Below, in pieces: positions 18,755-28,334 of a stretch of DNA of 64,000 nt. Location: contig NZ_JH980292.1 of assembly GCF_000314005.1 (NCBI RefSeq), positions 984,530-1,048,529 of the forward strand. The letters run 5' to 3'. The stretch is from Spirulina subsalsa PCC 9445 (lineage in GTDB: Bacteria > Cyanobacteriota > Cyanobacteriia > Cyanobacteriales > Spirulinaceae). Below the pieces are notes generated by a model that worked only from the letters and a program-made list of their open reading frames with translations, made no database searches and had not been told where the DNA came from. Made by a program: the position numbers and the translations under genes. Each line of letters begins with the position of its first letter. Position 1 is the first letter of the stretch.

Positions 18755-20299
18755 ATGAGTCAAAAAGTAGTAGTGATTGGGGCGGGTATCGGTGGTTTGA
18801 CGGCCGGGGCGTTGTTGGCCAAACGGGGCTATGAGGTGGTTGTGGTGGAACAGGCCGCGGTGCCGGGGGGCTGTGCTTCGACCTTTGAGCGCCGGGGGTT
18901 TACCTTTGATGTGGGAGCTACTCAGGTGGCGGGATTGGAACCGGGGGGCATCCATGCCCGGATTTTTGAGGAGTTGGGGGTTGAACCGCCCGCCGCACGC
19001 CCCTGTGACCCGGCCTGTGCGGTGTTTTTGCCGGGGGAACAAGACCCGATCTCGGTCTGGCGCGATCGCACCCAATGGCAAGCCGAACGTCAACGGCACT
19101 TTCCCCACAGTGAACCCTTTTGGCAACTCATGGCCACCCTTTTTGAGGCCAGTTGGCGGTTTCAGGGTCGCGATCCCATCCTCCCCCCCCGCAATAGTTG
19201 GGATTTGGGGCAGTTAATCCGCGCCCTACGCCCCGATACGCTGATAACGTTACCCTTTGCCCTCATGACTGTTGGGGATGCCCTGAGACTCTATGGATTA
19301 GGGCAAGACCAACGCCTGCGCACCTTCTTAGACCTACAACTCAAACTGTATTCCCAAGTCAACGCCGAAGAAACCGCCCTGCTTTACGCGGCCACGGCTT
19401 TAGGAGTATCCCAAGACCCCCAAGGGCTGTACCATTTGGAGGGGAGTATGCAGGGTTTAAGCGATCGCCTCGTCCAAGCCCTAGAACGCCACAACGGCCA
19501 GCTACTCCTAGGTCACACCGTCCAACAAATCCACACCACGGGAGGCCAGGCCAGCGCCGTCACCCTCCGTCAGGGCAAAACCGGGGAAACCCAGCCGTTA
19601 GCCGCCGATCATATCGTGGCCAATGTCACCGTCCACAATCTCCTGCAACTCCTACCAGAAACCACCCCAGCCCCTCCCAGCACCCTCTGGGACAATCCCC
19701 TTGCCCTCTGGGGCTTAACTCCCTACCGTCAGCGCGTGGCACAACTGCCCGACCCCTCTGGGGCTTTTGTGGTCTATTTAGGGGTTAAACAGGCCGCCAT
19801 TCCCGAAGGTTGCCCCCCTCATCTTCAATTCCTCTACGACTACGAGGGGGAAATTGGGGAAAATAACTCCCTCTTTGTCTCCGTCAGTCAACCCCATGAT
19901 GGACGCGCCCCCCAAGGTTGTGCTACCGTGATTGCTTCTTCCTTCGTCGATACTCGGCCTTGGTGGGGGGCAGATCGGGCGGCCTACCAACGTCGCAAGG
20001 CAGACTATCTCAAAGAGGCGATCGCCCGTTTAAGCCAATACTTCCACCTCACCCCAGACACCATCATCCACCAAGAAGCCGCCACCCCCCGCACCTTTGC
20101 CCGTTATACCGCCCGAGAAGCGGGTTTTGTGGGAGGAATCGGACAACGGCGCTTTACCTTCGGCCCCTTCGGTTTTGCCACCCGTACCCCCATCCCCCAT
20201 CTCTGGTTAGTGGGAGACTCCACCCACCCCGGCGAAGGTACGGCCGGAGTGAGTTATTCCGCCCTCACTGTTGTCCGGCAAATTGAACAGAAATCCTGA
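18755..20299 (+). CDS. crtD: Carotenoid C-3',4' desaturase CrtD
   Basis: A 514-residue FAD-dependent desaturase of the CrtI/CrtD/CrtO group. The dinucleotide fold is at the N-terminus (VVVIGAGIGGLTAGALLAKRGY), followed by EQAAVPGGCASTFERRGF; the C-terminal FAD motif is GDSTHPGEGTAGVSYS. The N-terminal third, with the GATQVAGLEPGGIHARIF segment, fits the cyanobacterial CrtD that introduces the 3',4' double bond in myxol glycosides (myxoxanthophyll). CrtH (prolycopene isomerase) is the main alternative but is usually distinguishable at this segment. GC content in the second half is high, and several antisense shadows result. Confidence 0.88.
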   Translation: MSQKVVVIGAGIGGLTAGALLAKRGYEVVVVEQAAVPGGCASTFERRGFTFDVGATQVAGLEPGGIHARIFEELGVEPPAARPCDPACAVFLPGEQDPISVWRDRTQWQAERQRHFPHSEPFWQLMATLFEASWRFQGRDPILPPRNSWDLGQLIRALRPDTLITLPFALMTVGDALRLYGLGQDQRLRTFLDLQLKLYSQVNAEETALLYAATALGVSQDPQGLYHLEGSMQGLSDRLVQALERHNGQLLLGHTVQQIHTTGGQASAVTLRQGKTGETQPLAADHIVANVTVHNLLQLLPETTPAPPSTLWDNPLALWGLTPYRQRVAQLPDPSGAFVVYLGVKQAAIPEGCPPHLQFLYDYEGEIGENNSLFVSVSQPHDGRAPQGCATVIASSFVDTRPWWGADRAAYQRRKADYLKEAIARLSQYFHLTPDTIIHQEAATPRTFARYTAREAGFVGGIGQRRFTFGPFGFATRTPIPHLWLVGDSTHPGEGTAGVSYSALTVVRQIEQKS

Positions 20300-20429
20300 C
20301 CAGTTCGAGAAATGCTATATATTAAGCAAGCCCTAGCGAATAATCGCCGAATCAATTTAACAAAAATGTTGCGGAATTCCCCTTCCTCGCTTGCAGGGAG
20401 GGGATGGATAGCAACCCAGCAATATACTG

Positions 20430-20585
20430 AGGGCTTGCTGAATAAGTCCGAGAGTTGGGGAATCGGGAGTCGGGAGTCGGGAGTCGGGAATAGGCAATCG
20501 TGCCAGTTTTAGATGATCTGTTCCCTGTTAAGAGTTCCCTGTTCCCTTGTTGAGCCTAGCATAGGCGTGTTATTCAGCAAGCCCT
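20430..20585. mobile_element. MITE-like element with 16-bp perfect terminal inverted repeats
   Basis: AGGGCTTGCTGAATAA (20430-20445) and TTATTCAGCAAGCCCT (20570-20585) are perfect inverted copies. The interior is short GGGAGTC/GGGAATC and TTCCCTG runs with no coding content. Related ends occur at 27169-27184 and 50073-50146, so this is a family. No transposase of the family is present in the window. Confidence 0.8.
20455..20545. repeat. Short heptamer-like dispersed repeat
   Basis: Consecutive GGGAGTC/GGGAATC units, then TTCCCTGTTCCC units on the other side of a spacer. The same family recurs near 27.1, 30.6, 32.8, 40.2, 42.4, 51.8 and 56.6 kb. Confidence 0.8.
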
Positions 20586-20690
20586 ACTGAGCGACAGCGA
20601 ATCCATGCTAAGATCAATATATCTTGACCACTAACTCCCAAAGCGAAAACCAAGCTAAAAAGGGCTGTGTTGCAAGAGAAAATTTGGGTC

Positions 20691-20815
20691 TTAGGAACTA
20701 GGACTTCTTCCTGGGGAGGGAAGATAAGACTCGCTATATTTCGGTATAGAAAGCACTTCCCATTGAATCAGGAAGCTCCATCCTCGCGCCTAGGCAGGGT
20801 GGGGTAGTTCACCAA
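20691..20815 (+). pseudogene. Orphan TnpB C-terminal tail and right end (IS605-type relic)
   Basis: A 38-residue tail in frame from 20691 to the stop at 20805 reads LGTRTSSWGGKIR and onward, resembling the LGTS-TA-GGNVRP tail of cyanobacterial TnpB proteins. It ends in a nucleotide block GAATCAGGAAGCTCC, a hairpin CCATCCT/AGGGTGG (20778-20802) and GTAGTTCAC. The block recurs at 63928-63970 in a different reading frame relative to the tail, which points to RNA-level rather than protein-level conservation. The rest of tnpB is absent. The relic ends about 10 bp before the amylase start codon. Confidence 0.6.
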
Positions 20816-20824
20816 GGAGCAAGC

Positions 20825-22300
20825 ATGACATTAAATGGCGTAATGATGCAATACTTTCACTGGTATATTACGCCAGAACAAGTATTGTGGGAGGAGGTGA
20901 AAAACCAAGCGTCGGACTTAGCGCAAGCGGGAATTACGGCCTTGTGGTTGCCTCCTGCTTATAAAGCAATGGGGGGGATTGAGGATGTGGGGTATGGGGT
21001 CTATGATCTCTATGATTTGGGGGAGTTTAATCAACGAGATAGCGTAAGGACAAAATACGGCGATCGCACCCAATACCTCGAAGCCATCCAAAGCCTACAA
21101 GCCCAACAGATTCAAGTCTATGCTGATGCGGTGTTAAATCATAAAATGGGAGCAGAAGGCCTCGAAACCGTCCGCGCTACCCCCTTTTGGTCTGGGGATC
21201 GACTGCACCCAAAAGGCCCCCGTCGCGAAATTAGAGCCTTTACCCATTTTGCCTTTCCCGGTCGTCAAGGAAAATATTCCCCCTTTGAGTGGCACTGGTG
21301 GCACTTTGACGCAACAGATTGGGATGACTTAACGAAAGAAAAAGAAACCGTATATTTGTTTGAAGGGAAACAATTTGATGATTATTTAGCCCTCGAAAAA
21401 GGCAATTTCGACTATTTAATGGGCTGTGATCTCGACTACCAACATGAAGAAGTTCGGGAACAAATTAAACATTGGGGAGAATGGTATCTCAACACAACGA
21501 GAGTTAATGGTTTCCGTCTTGATGCCATCAAACATATTTCCGCTTGGTTTTTCTGTGAATGGATTGATCTCCTCCAACAACAAAGCGGCAATTCTCTATT
21601 TTTTGTCGGAGAATATTGGTACAATAATATTAATGCCCTCCATTGGTATGTGGACGCAGTGGGGGGTAAAATGTCCGTCTTTGACGTACCTCTGCACTAT
21701 AATTTCCACTATGCCAGTCGGTCTGGGGGTCATTATGATATGCGGAAGATCCTTGATGGCACCATGATGCAGCAGCGCCCCACCCATGCGGTGACATTTG
21801 TCGAAAATCATGATTCCCAGCCCTTACAGTGCCTAGAATCCCCCGTGGAGGACTGGTTTAAGCCCCTCGCCTATGCCATTATTTTGTTACGTCGGGAAGG
21901 CTATCCTTGCATTTTTTACGCCGACTATTACGGGGCAAAATATGCAGATAAGGGACGAGACGGCAGAGAATACACCATCACGCTGGTTGCTCATCGTTGG
22001 TTAATTGATAAGTTCCTCTATGCCCGTCATCACTACGCTTATGGGGAACAGTACGATTATTTCGACCACTACAACACCATCGGATGGACTCGTTTAGGGG
22101 ATGCCACCCATCCTAAAGCCATGGCGGTTATTTTGACCGATGGAGCCCCGGGGTGGAAATGGATGGAAGTGGGGAAACCCAACGCCAAATTTATCGATCT
22201 CACCGAACATATTCAAGAACCCATTTATACCAATGAGGCAGGATGGGGGCAATTCTGCTGTAAGGGGGGTTCTGTCTCGGTTTGGGTCGAGGTAGACTAG
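20825..22300 (+). CDS. Cytoplasmic alpha-amylase (GH13)
   Basis: Endo-acting glucan hydrolase of 491 residues, without signal peptide, so probably acting on storage glycogen or maltodextrins. The GH13 regions are visible: YADAVLNHK (region I), GFRLDAIKH (nucleophile Asp), GEYW (acid/base Glu) and FVENHDSQ (third Asp). The start [11 protein letters not shown] is typical of the bacterial AmyA/AmyS subgroup (GH13_5). AAGGAGC lies 5 nt before the ATG, just after an orphan TnpB right end, so the leader derives from mobile DNA. The 3' end overlaps the convergent kinase gene by 4 bp. Confidence 0.92.
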   Translation: MTLNGVMMQYFHWYITPEQVLWEEVKNQASDLAQAGITALWLPPAYKAMGGIEDVGYGVYDLYDLGEFNQRDSVRTKYGDRTQYLEAIQSLQAQQIQVYADAVLNHKMGAEGLETVRATPFWSGDRLHPKGPRREIRAFTHFAFPGRQGKYSPFEWHWWHFDATDWDDLTKEKETVYLFEGKQFDDYLALEKGNFDYLMGCDLDYQHEEVREQIKHWGEWYLNTTRVNGFRLDAIKHISAWFFCEWIDLLQQQSGNSLFFVGEYWYNNINALHWYVDAVGGKMSVFDVPLHYNFHYASRSGGHYDMRKILDGTMMQQRPTHAVTFVENHDSQPLQCLESPVEDWFKPLAYAIILLRREGYPCIFYADYYGAKYADKGRDGREYTITLVAHRWLIDKFLYARHHYAYGEQYDYFDHYNTIGWTRLGDATHPKAMAVILTDGAPGWKWMEVGKPNAKFIDLTEHIQEPIYTNEAGWGQFCCKGGSVSVWVEVD

Positions 22301-25017
22301 GGTTCTAGTTGGGGGAAGGCGATCGCAAAACAAGTTCCCCCTTCACCTTGCACCGTTAACTCCCCTTCCAACTGGGCCGTTAAATTAACCACCAACTGCA
22401 ACCCCAACGACTCCGTTTCCTCAATATCCAAGTGACCCGGCAACCCTACCCCATTATCCCTCACCACTAATAACAATTCCCCCCCCTCCTGACCAAATTC
22501 AATACTAATTATCCCTTGAGCAGGAGGGGGAAAAGCGTGTTTCATCGCATTAGAAACCAACTCCGTAATAATTAACCCGCAAGGGATAGCCGTATCAATA
22601 TCTAAGTAAATTTCTGCAACATTAACTTGCATTTGTACCCGATTCATGCTGTTATAGGTACTCATTAAATTATGCACCAAACTGGTAATATAATCCGGGG
22701 CATTAATATGAGCTAAATCCTCCGTTCTATAGAGTTTTTCGTGAATCAAAGCCATAGAACGCACCCGATTATAACAGTCCGTGAACATCATCACCGCTTG
22801 TTCATCCTCAATATAAGCTGATTGTAATTTCAACAAACTAGAGACAATTTGTAGATTATTTTTAACCCGGTGGTGAATCTCCTTCAGTAACACTTCCTTC
22901 TCTTGCAAAGAAGCGCGTAACACCTGTTCCTGTTGCTTCCGTTCCGTAATATCTCGGAACATCCATAAATGGCCTTGTTCCTGTCCTTCTACCACAATCG
23001 GCACATAATCTCGGGCAAAGGTGCGACCATCCACCAGTTGAATTTCTTCATCACTCATCACATGACCTTCCGCCAAAATATTTTTATGGTGTTCTAAAAA
23101 CCGTTCCCCATCGACAAAAAGATGTTGATAAGAATAGGGGAAATCGGCGAAACTTGCCCCAATTAACGTCACAGGGTGAATATCAATATTAAACAAATCA
23201 CAAAAAGCCTGATTCGTTAAAACCACCCGTTGCGATTCATCCTTTACTAACACCCCAAACTGTAGATTTTCGATTAACGTACTCAACCTTGAAGTCGTTG
23301 CTCTTAACTGTTCATTGGTACTTTTTAGGGACTCCTCAAACTGTTTCCGTTCACTAATATCCCGTAAAATTACCATCACCTCTTCCTGCTTCATACTCAC
23401 CGAAAATCGCGCTTCCCAGTGACTCACCACCTCACCCCGCACCAGTTGATATTCCAACACTGGACAAGTTTCCTCCGTCAGTGCCTGTTCAATACAACTC
23501 ATAAATTCCTCAGCAATTTTTGGCGGTAAAGCATCCCGAACTGTTTTGCCTAAACACTTCCAAACAGGCAATAAAAACCCGTTGCCTTCCCCTTCTTTAA
23601 AATTTAAAAATGAGCCATGACGACTTAACCGCACCATAGGATCTGGCATAGTATTTAATAAAGCACGATTGGTCGCAAAACTACTTTCTAATGCCTCCTG
23701 TGCCTGCTTCCGTTCCGTAATATCCCGGTCAATTCCTCGGTAGCCTTGAAACTCACCCTTAGCATTAAAAAGCGGGACTCCACTGGTTTCTAAAACGACC
23801 GGATATCCTTCCTTATGTTGTGCTGTGTATTCAATACAATGAAAAGGCGCACGATTTTCCCATAAAGGAGCCACAACTTCTGTTACTCGTTCCGCTTCTG
23901 TTGCAGTCATAAAAGAATATAAATGTTTGCCAACCACCTCATGGGGACGATAGCCTAAAACATCGGTTAATTTAGGACTGGCATAAACACAAATCCCTTG
24001 ATTATTGGTTTCCCAGACCCAATCACTTAAGGTTTCAATTAAGTTACGAAAACGCTCCTCACTTTGTCTTAAAGCAACTTCTGTTTTTTGTCGTTGCTCA
24101 ATTTCTGCTTCTAAATGTTGAATCGTTTCTTCTAACTCAAGGGTGCGTTCTTTAACCTTTTTCTCTAATTCCGCATTCAGTTCTTGTAATTTATATTGAT
24201 ATTTCTGCCGTTCGGTAATATCTCGAATAATTAAAACAACCCCTAATAGTTCACCCTGATCATTTTTTAAGGGAGAAGCACTAGCATCAATAGGAATTAA
24301 ATGATGATCAGGGTGTTGGAGTAAAAACCGTTCTGGTAGAGACTGATTTTTACTATTTTGCTCTCGTTCATAGTTGCTTTTGGAATGGCTAAATTCTACG
24401 GTTTTTTGCTGATTTAAAACTAATTTAACTACATTAGGAATTACTTTTTTAGAATGGCGTTCACAGACCCGAAAAATTTGGGTGATGGGTTTTCCGACTG
24501 CTTCCTGTTGTGTCCATCCGGTTAATTTTTCTGCAATGGGGTTAATAAAGGTAACGGTGCCTTTTTGATCCGTTGTAATTACCCCATCGCCAATACTTTT
24601 GAGGGTGGTTGTTAGCCATTGTTGTTGAGATTGCAGAGCGCGATCATTCATATATTTATGCAGTGCAATCCGAATCACAGAGGCTAATTCTCGCACATCA
24701 AAAGGTTTAATTAAATAGCCATAAGGTTCTGTGACTTTTGCCCGTTCTATGGTTTCTGCATCGGCATAAGCCGTTAAGTAAACAACGGGGACAGAAAACC
24801 GTTCTCGAATGGTTTCTACGGTTTGGATGCCATCTAATAAACCGGGTAAACAGATGTCCATTAATACGAGATCGGGAATGGTTTCCTCTAGGTACTGAAT
24901 CGCCTCTTCCCCAGAGTTTACTAAGGCGGTTTGATAACCAATATTTTCTAATAAATGTTCTAAGTTTGAAGCGATATGACTTTCATCTTCAACGATTAAT
25001 ATAAGGGTAGGAATCAT
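22297..25017 (-). CDS. Hybrid sensor kinase: REC, four PAS, HisKA_2, HATPase
   Basis: A 906-residue cytoplasmic kinase. An N-terminal receiver (1-125; phospho-Asp in [10 protein letters not shown], Lys in IKPF) is followed by PAS domains near 130-265, 315-440, 445-565 and 575-690, then a HisKA_2 dimerisation domain with phospho-His in [17 protein letters not shown], and a HATPase with [12 protein letters not shown] and NGVGLP. The HisKA_2 type is usual for stress-type kinases rather than the classical HisKA of the 5.2-kb kinase in this window. No partner regulator is adjacent. Ligand and output are unknown. Confidence 0.9.
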   Translation of the reverse strand: MIPTLILIVEDESHIASNLEHLLENIGYQTALVNSGEEAIQYLEETIPDLVLMDICLPGLLDGIQTVETIRERFSVPVVYLTAYADAETIERAKVTEPYGYLIKPFDVRELASVIRIALHKYMNDRALQSQQQWLTTTLKSIGDGVITTDQKGTVTFINPIAEKLTGWTQQEAVGKPITQIFRVCERHSKKVIPNVVKLVLNQQKTVEFSHSKSNYEREQNSKNQSLPERFLLQHPDHHLIPIDASASPLKNDQGELLGVVLIIRDITERQKYQYKLQELNAELEKKVKERTLELEETIQHLEAEIEQRQKTEVALRQSEERFRNLIETLSDWVWETNNQGICVYASPKLTDVLGYRPHEVVGKHLYSFMTATEAERVTEVVAPLWENRAPFHCIEYTAQHKEGYPVVLETSGVPLFNAKGEFQGYRGIDRDITERKQAQEALESSFATNRALLNTMPDPMVRLSRHGSFLNFKEGEGNGFLLPVWKCLGKTVRDALPPKIAEEFMSCIEQALTEETCPVLEYQLVRGEVVSHWEARFSVSMKQEEVMVILRDISERKQFEESLKSTNEQLRATTSRLSTLIENLQFGVLVKDESQRVVLTNQAFCDLFNIDIHPVTLIGASFADFPYSYQHLFVDGERFLEHHKNILAEGHVMSDEEIQLVDGRTFARDYVPIVVEGQEQGHLWMFRDITERKQQEQVLRASLQEKEVLLKEIHHRVKNNLQIVSSLLKLQSAYIEDEQAVMMFTDCYNRVRSMALIHEKLYRTEDLAHINAPDYITSLVHNLMSTYNSMNRVQMQVNVAEIYLDIDTAIPCGLIITELVSNAMKHAFPPPAQGIISIEFGQEGGELLLVVRDNGVGLPGHLDIEETESLGLQLVVNLTAQLEGELTVQGEGGTCFAIAFPQLEP

Positions 25018-25403
25018 AACTATTTATCAGTCATCAATTATTAACAGGCTAGGGAAACTATGAGATAATTTTGGTTTATTAGAAGGGATATATAGCTAGT
25101 CCTAATGAGACGTGAACTCTGCGCTATTGTCCTATTTCGATTCTAGGCGAGCCTTTTTTGCACGACTCAGATAGGTTGGCTATAGCTATCCTATTTGAGT
25201 GGGAATATTTTGGGAACTGTAACCCCTATTGTAGGGGGAATTCATGAATTCTCCCCTCTAAAACCTATGGAGGAATGCTATATTCTAACTAGCTTACAGT
25301 AATCTCACCCCAACCCTAGGACTGGGATATTAACACGATGGAGGAAAAGCCTCCCCCCGATACGATACCGGATATTCGGCTAGGGACTGACAGTTTTTGA
25401 TAC
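25018..25403. other. 386-bp intergenic region between the kinase and modB
   Basis: No gene seen. A palindrome GGGGAATTCATGAATTCTCCCC-like element lies near 25236-25257, and an imperfect one, CCGATACGATACCGGATATTCGG, near 25357-25379 just past the modB stop. Their role is unknown; neither matches the ModE operator I know. Confidence 0.4.
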
Positions 25404-26051
25404 CTAATTTCTACCCCAATTTTCTAAATATCTTACCCACCCGACCAAAACAAAAGCAATTGTAGTCATAATCAAGACCATAGTATTGGCTAAGTCGTAA
25501 CGCTGCATCTGTACGGCATCATAGAGGGCAAGAGGCAGGGTTTGGGTGCGACCGGGAATGTTACCACAAACCATCAACGTTGCACCAAATTCACCAAAAG
25601 CGCGGGCAATGCTCAAACCAAAACCCGCTAATATACCCCGATGGGCAAGGGGTAGGGTAATGTGCCAGAGAACATCCCACTCAGAAGAACCAAGGGTGCG
25701 GGCGGCTTCTTCCAATTCTGGGTTAACGTTAGCAATGGCGGCTCTAGTGGATTCTACCATGAGGGGCAGGGCGACCACCGTCGAGGCGATCGCACCCGCC
25801 TGCCAAGTGAAGACCCAATCTAAGCCTAATCCTTCTTTCAAAAAGCTACCCCGTCCTAGAGCTAATAGTAATCCATAGCCCACAACACTGGGCGGCAAAA
25901 CTAGGGGAATATTGAGCAAAGTAGAGAGGAAAATTCGCCCCGGAAATCGGCTACGAGCAAGTATAATTCCTAAGCTTAAACCCAAAGCTAAAATCAAAAG
26001 ACTAGCAACAGTCGTGATTTTTAGGGAGAGTAGGGACGCTTGCCAAATCAT
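25404..26051 (-). CDS. modB: Molybdate ABC transporter permease
   Basis: Inner-membrane permease of 215 residues with about five membrane segments. The EAA loop that contacts the ATPase reads EEAARTLGSSEWDVLWHITLPLA, normal for ModB. It moves molybdate delivered by ModA. It lies about 100 bp downstream of modA on the same strand. No modC ATPase follows: the next gene on that strand is a sensor kinase, and the length shows that no ATPase is fused to ModB, as happens in some cyanobacteria. Confidence 0.92.
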   Translation of the reverse strand: MIWQASLLSLKITTVASLLILALGLSLGIILARSRFPGRIFLSTLLNIPLVLPPSVVGYGLLLALGRGSFLKEGLGLDWVFTWQAGAIASTVVALPLMVESTRAAIANVNPELEEAARTLGSSEWDVLWHITLPLAHRGILAGFGLSIARAFGEFGATLMVCGNIPGRTQTLPLALYDAVQMQRYDLANTMVLIMTTIAFVLVGWVRYLENWGRN

Positions 26052-26147
26052 AAACTTGTAACCCTATAGAAGAAGGCAGGGCATGAGTTGGGAGGGGTTG
26101 ATGTAGACATTTTTTGACGAGAAACGATCGTGAAAGTCCCCCTTGGC

Positions 26148-26915
26148 TCACCCCGGCAAGACAAAACCATATTTCTCCATTAAACCCCTCCCTTGTTCTC
26201 CATTAATAAAATTAGCAAACTCTTGCGCGGCTTGGGGGTGCGGGGCGTTTTTCGGCACCGCTAACATCTGTTCTAGAGGTTGGTGGAGGTCAGCAGGAAT
26301 CAGTACCCATTGCCCGGATTTGCCAATACTAAGGGAAAGGGCTGTAATCGCTACATCTACATTGCCCGTTTCTGCATAATATTGGGCTTGACGGATATTT
26401 TCCCCATAAATCAGCTTAGGCTGAAGGATCTCCCACAGTCCTACAGTTTGTAAGGCTTCCCGTGCAGCTACACCATAGGGCGCATGATCTGGGTTAGCTA
26501 TGGCAATGCGCTGTATTTCTGGTTTTAATAGGTCTTCAAGGGTTTGTATCTCTACCGCGCTCTCTGGACGCTGCCAAAGGATAATTCGCCCTATGGCATA
26601 CAATGCTTTGGTGTCTGATGCAATTAACCCTTTCTGGTCTAAATCTTCGATGGCTTGACGATTAGCGGCGGCGAATAAATCCACTGGGGCGCCTCGTTCT
26701 ATTTGTTGAACCAGTTGTCCGGTGGAACCAAAGTTAAAGGCAATGGAATGTCCGGTTTCTTCTTGCCAACGTTCACTGATTTGAGGGAAAACTTCGTTTA
26801 AATTGGCGGCGGCTGAGACGGTAAGGGTGATCCTGTCTGGTGAGGGGGAAGAGGTTCCACAAGCAATGAATAGACCAATCAGCAGGAAGAGAAAAAACTT
26901 GAGTGCTGGTTTCAT
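26148..26915 (-). CDS. modA: Molybdate-binding periplasmic protein
   Basis: High-affinity molybdate/tungstate receptor, 255 residues. The N-terminus is a lipoprotein signal: hydrophobic LFLLIGLFIACG with a candidate lipobox Cys at about residue 19. The mature start VSAAANLNEVFPQI and FNFGSTGQLVQQIERGAPVDLF are the ligand-binding loops of ModA; YAETGNVDVAITALS is the conserved C-terminal region. Works with ModB; supplies Mo for the cofactor pathway that includes moeA at 2.5 kb. Confidence 0.93.
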   Translation of the reverse strand: MKPALKFFLFLLIGLFIACGTSSPSPDRITLTVSAAANLNEVFPQISERWQEETGHSIAFNFGSTGQLVQQIERGAPVDLFAAANRQAIEDLDQKGLIASDTKALYAIGRIILWQRPESAVEIQTLEDLLKPEIQRIAIANPDHAPYGVAAREALQTVGLWEILQPKLIYGENIRQAQYYAETGNVDVAITALSLSIGKSGQWVLIPADLHQPLEQMLAVPKNAPHPQAAQEFANFINGEQGRGLMEKYGFVLPG

Positions 26916-26960
26916 CTGGTTTTTAGTTCATGGCGAATAGGTCATAATTAGGGTCTGCTG

Positions 26961-27043
26961 TTCACTTCGTGACGCTCCGCGTTCACTTCGTGACGCTTCG
27001 CGAACGCGTTCGCGAAGCGTTGCGTAGCAAAGCGTTGCGTAGC
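26961..27043. repeat. Palindromic repeat cluster
   Basis: Nested palindromes such as CACTTCGTGACGC, CTTCGCGAACGCGTTCGCGA and GCGTTGCGTAGCA, repeated with small changes. A second cluster lies at 56482-56541. GC-rich hairpins of this type are non-coding although a short frame crosses them. Confidence 0.85.
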
Positions 27044-27117
27044 AATATATCCCCCTAAGCACTGTTAATAGGGCTTTTAGCCGTTTATACCAACTTAAAT
27101 AGACTTGAGGGCAAAAA

Positions 27118-27166
27118 CCTGAATTTCCCCTGTTCCCCGTTCCCTGTTCCCCGTTCCCTGTTTTCC
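27118..27166. repeat. TTCCC-type short repeat run
   Basis: Successive CTGTTCCCCGTTCC units; same family as the run at 20455-20545. Confidence 0.75.
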
Positions 27167-27225
27167 AGTTATTCAGCAAGCCCTATTTAACCATTGAAGA
27201 TTGAGAATTGTCTACTCATCATTGT

Positions 27226-27810
27226 TTAAATTTGTTCATTTTCAAGCAGATTAAGACCGCGATAAATTTGTTCAATGGGGAAGCTCAAGTCAATGCTTTG
27301 GAGTTTAATTCTATCCCCGCCTTGATAGTTGAAAATCAACCAGTCCCCCGCCTCGTTTTTGTGATATAAGTCAATGGCGATGTGGGTAGAACTCACCAAT
27401 AAATAGTCAATCAACAGGGGATTCTGGCGATACAGCCGGAATTTGTTGCCTCTATCATAGGCTTCTGTGCTAGTAGAAAGAACTTCTATAATGAGGCAAG
27501 GATAAGTAATGTATTGGCTGGTGGTTTGGTCGCGCTCGTCGCAGGTGACGCTAACATCAGGGTAGGTGTAGTTATTTGTCCCCAAAATGTTAATCCGCAG
27601 GTCAGAGTTACCTGTGATGCAATGGCTACCGTCTAAGTGGGTGTCAATCATACGGGTCAAGCGGACTGCGATGCGACTATGATTGACGCTGCCGCCACTC
27701 ATGGCGTAGGTTTGACCGTTGATTAGTTCGTGCTTTTCTAGTTGTTTTTCTTGCCAAAGAAAGTATTCTTCGGGGGTAAGATGGGGTGGGTTTTCTTGAG
27801 GGGTATGCAT
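27226..27810 (-). CDS. Uma2 family (PD-(D/E)XK nuclease fold) protein
   Basis: A 194-residue member of a family heavily expanded in cyanobacteria. The N-terminal LTPEEYFLWQEKQLEKHELINGQTYAMSGG segment and the PDVSVTCDE and CLIIEVLSTSTEAYDRGNK motifs carry the acidic residues expected for the restriction-endonuclease-like fold. The biological role of the family is not established; many copies are linked to mobile DNA. Here the right end of a MITE-like repeat lies 42 bp past its stop codon. No partner gene is visible. Confidence 0.85.
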   Translation of the reverse strand: MHTPQENPPHLTPEEYFLWQEKQLEKHELINGQTYAMSGGSVNHSRIAVRLTRMIDTHLDGSHCITGNSDLRINILGTNNYTYPDVSVTCDERDQTTSQYITYPCLIIEVLSTSTEAYDRGNKFRLYRQNPLLIDYLLVSSTHIAIDLYHKNEAGDWLIFNYQGGDRIKLQSIDLSFPIEQIYRGLNLLENEQI

Positions 27811-27914
27811 GGGTTTCTAGCAATTAAAGTGATGTGCAAAAGGGAGATTTTCAGGAGTCGGGAAGAGGCAAAAGGTAAGAGTTTTTGCTATCCCCTATTC
27901 CCTATTCCCAGTTA

Positions 27915-28334
27915 TTATTCTCCTGATGATTTTTTCTTCCAAACCCAGAGGAAATTTGTCGCCATATTCCACCCCACCGAAATACAGGTTGCTAGTAGAG
28001 CGGAAATCATGTAATGAATATTGAAAAATTCAATAAAAATAACGGTTCCTCCCCACCAAATGATAAAACCGCTTAGGGTGCTGACATGATATTGCCACAG
28101 GCGTTTTAGGGTGGGGTAACGGTAGCCAAAAACCCAACGATCATTCAGGGGAAAACGTAATAATGTGGAAATTTCTGCGGCGAGTAAGGTTGCCCAAATT
28201 TCGGGTAGGTGGAGTAACTCGACTAAGACGTATAAAACGGGGAAATTAATCCCGGTAAAAAATAGCCCAATAATCCACCAGCGAACAACGGAATTGTTAT
28301 AAAAGTTAGTGATACGAGTTTTTAGCGGGTTCAT
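27915..28334 (-). CDS. GtrA family membrane protein
   Basis: A 139-residue protein with four membrane segments (about 15-35, 45-65, 85-105, 110-132). Family members are thought to help move lipid-linked sugars or otherwise assist surface polysaccharide assembly. Its start codon lies inside the last 29 bp of the comF-like gene in another frame, so the two are likely translated as a pair, though no shared function is known. No glycosyltransferase is adjacent. Confidence 0.78.
   Translation of the reverse strand: MNPLKTRITNFYNNSVVRWWIIGLFFTGINFPVLYVLVELLHLPEIWATLLAAEISTLLRFPLNDRWVFGYRYPTLKRLWQYHVSTLSGFIIWWGGTVIFIEFFNIHYMISALLATCISVGWNMATNFLWVWKKKSSGE

Larger units (their letters stand above)
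20300..20690. other. Intergenic region made mostly of repeats
   Basis: Upstream of the amylase gene. It holds a 156-bp MITE-like element (20430-20585) and part of a mobile-element relic. The short frame at 20312-20512 is only the repeat read through. Confidence 0.6.
26950..27184. mobile_element. MITE-family copy carrying a nested palindromic insertion
   Basis: The left end AGGGTCTGCTG (26950-26960) and the right end TTATTCAGCAAGCCCT (27169-27184) belong to the same family as 50073-50146, as does the inner AAGCACTGTT near 27057-27066. Compared with the 50-kb copy, about 83 bp of palindromic repeat (26961-27043) sits between GCTG and AATAT. TTCCCCGTTCCCTG units fill 27126-27164. Confidence 0.75.

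Noticed and set aside
20312-20512. 66-residue frame after crtD
   Set aside because: Covers a MITE-like end and GGGAGTC repeats.
26928-27179. 83-residue frame over palindromic repeats
   Set aside because: Repeat read-through; no start site, no similarity to proteins.
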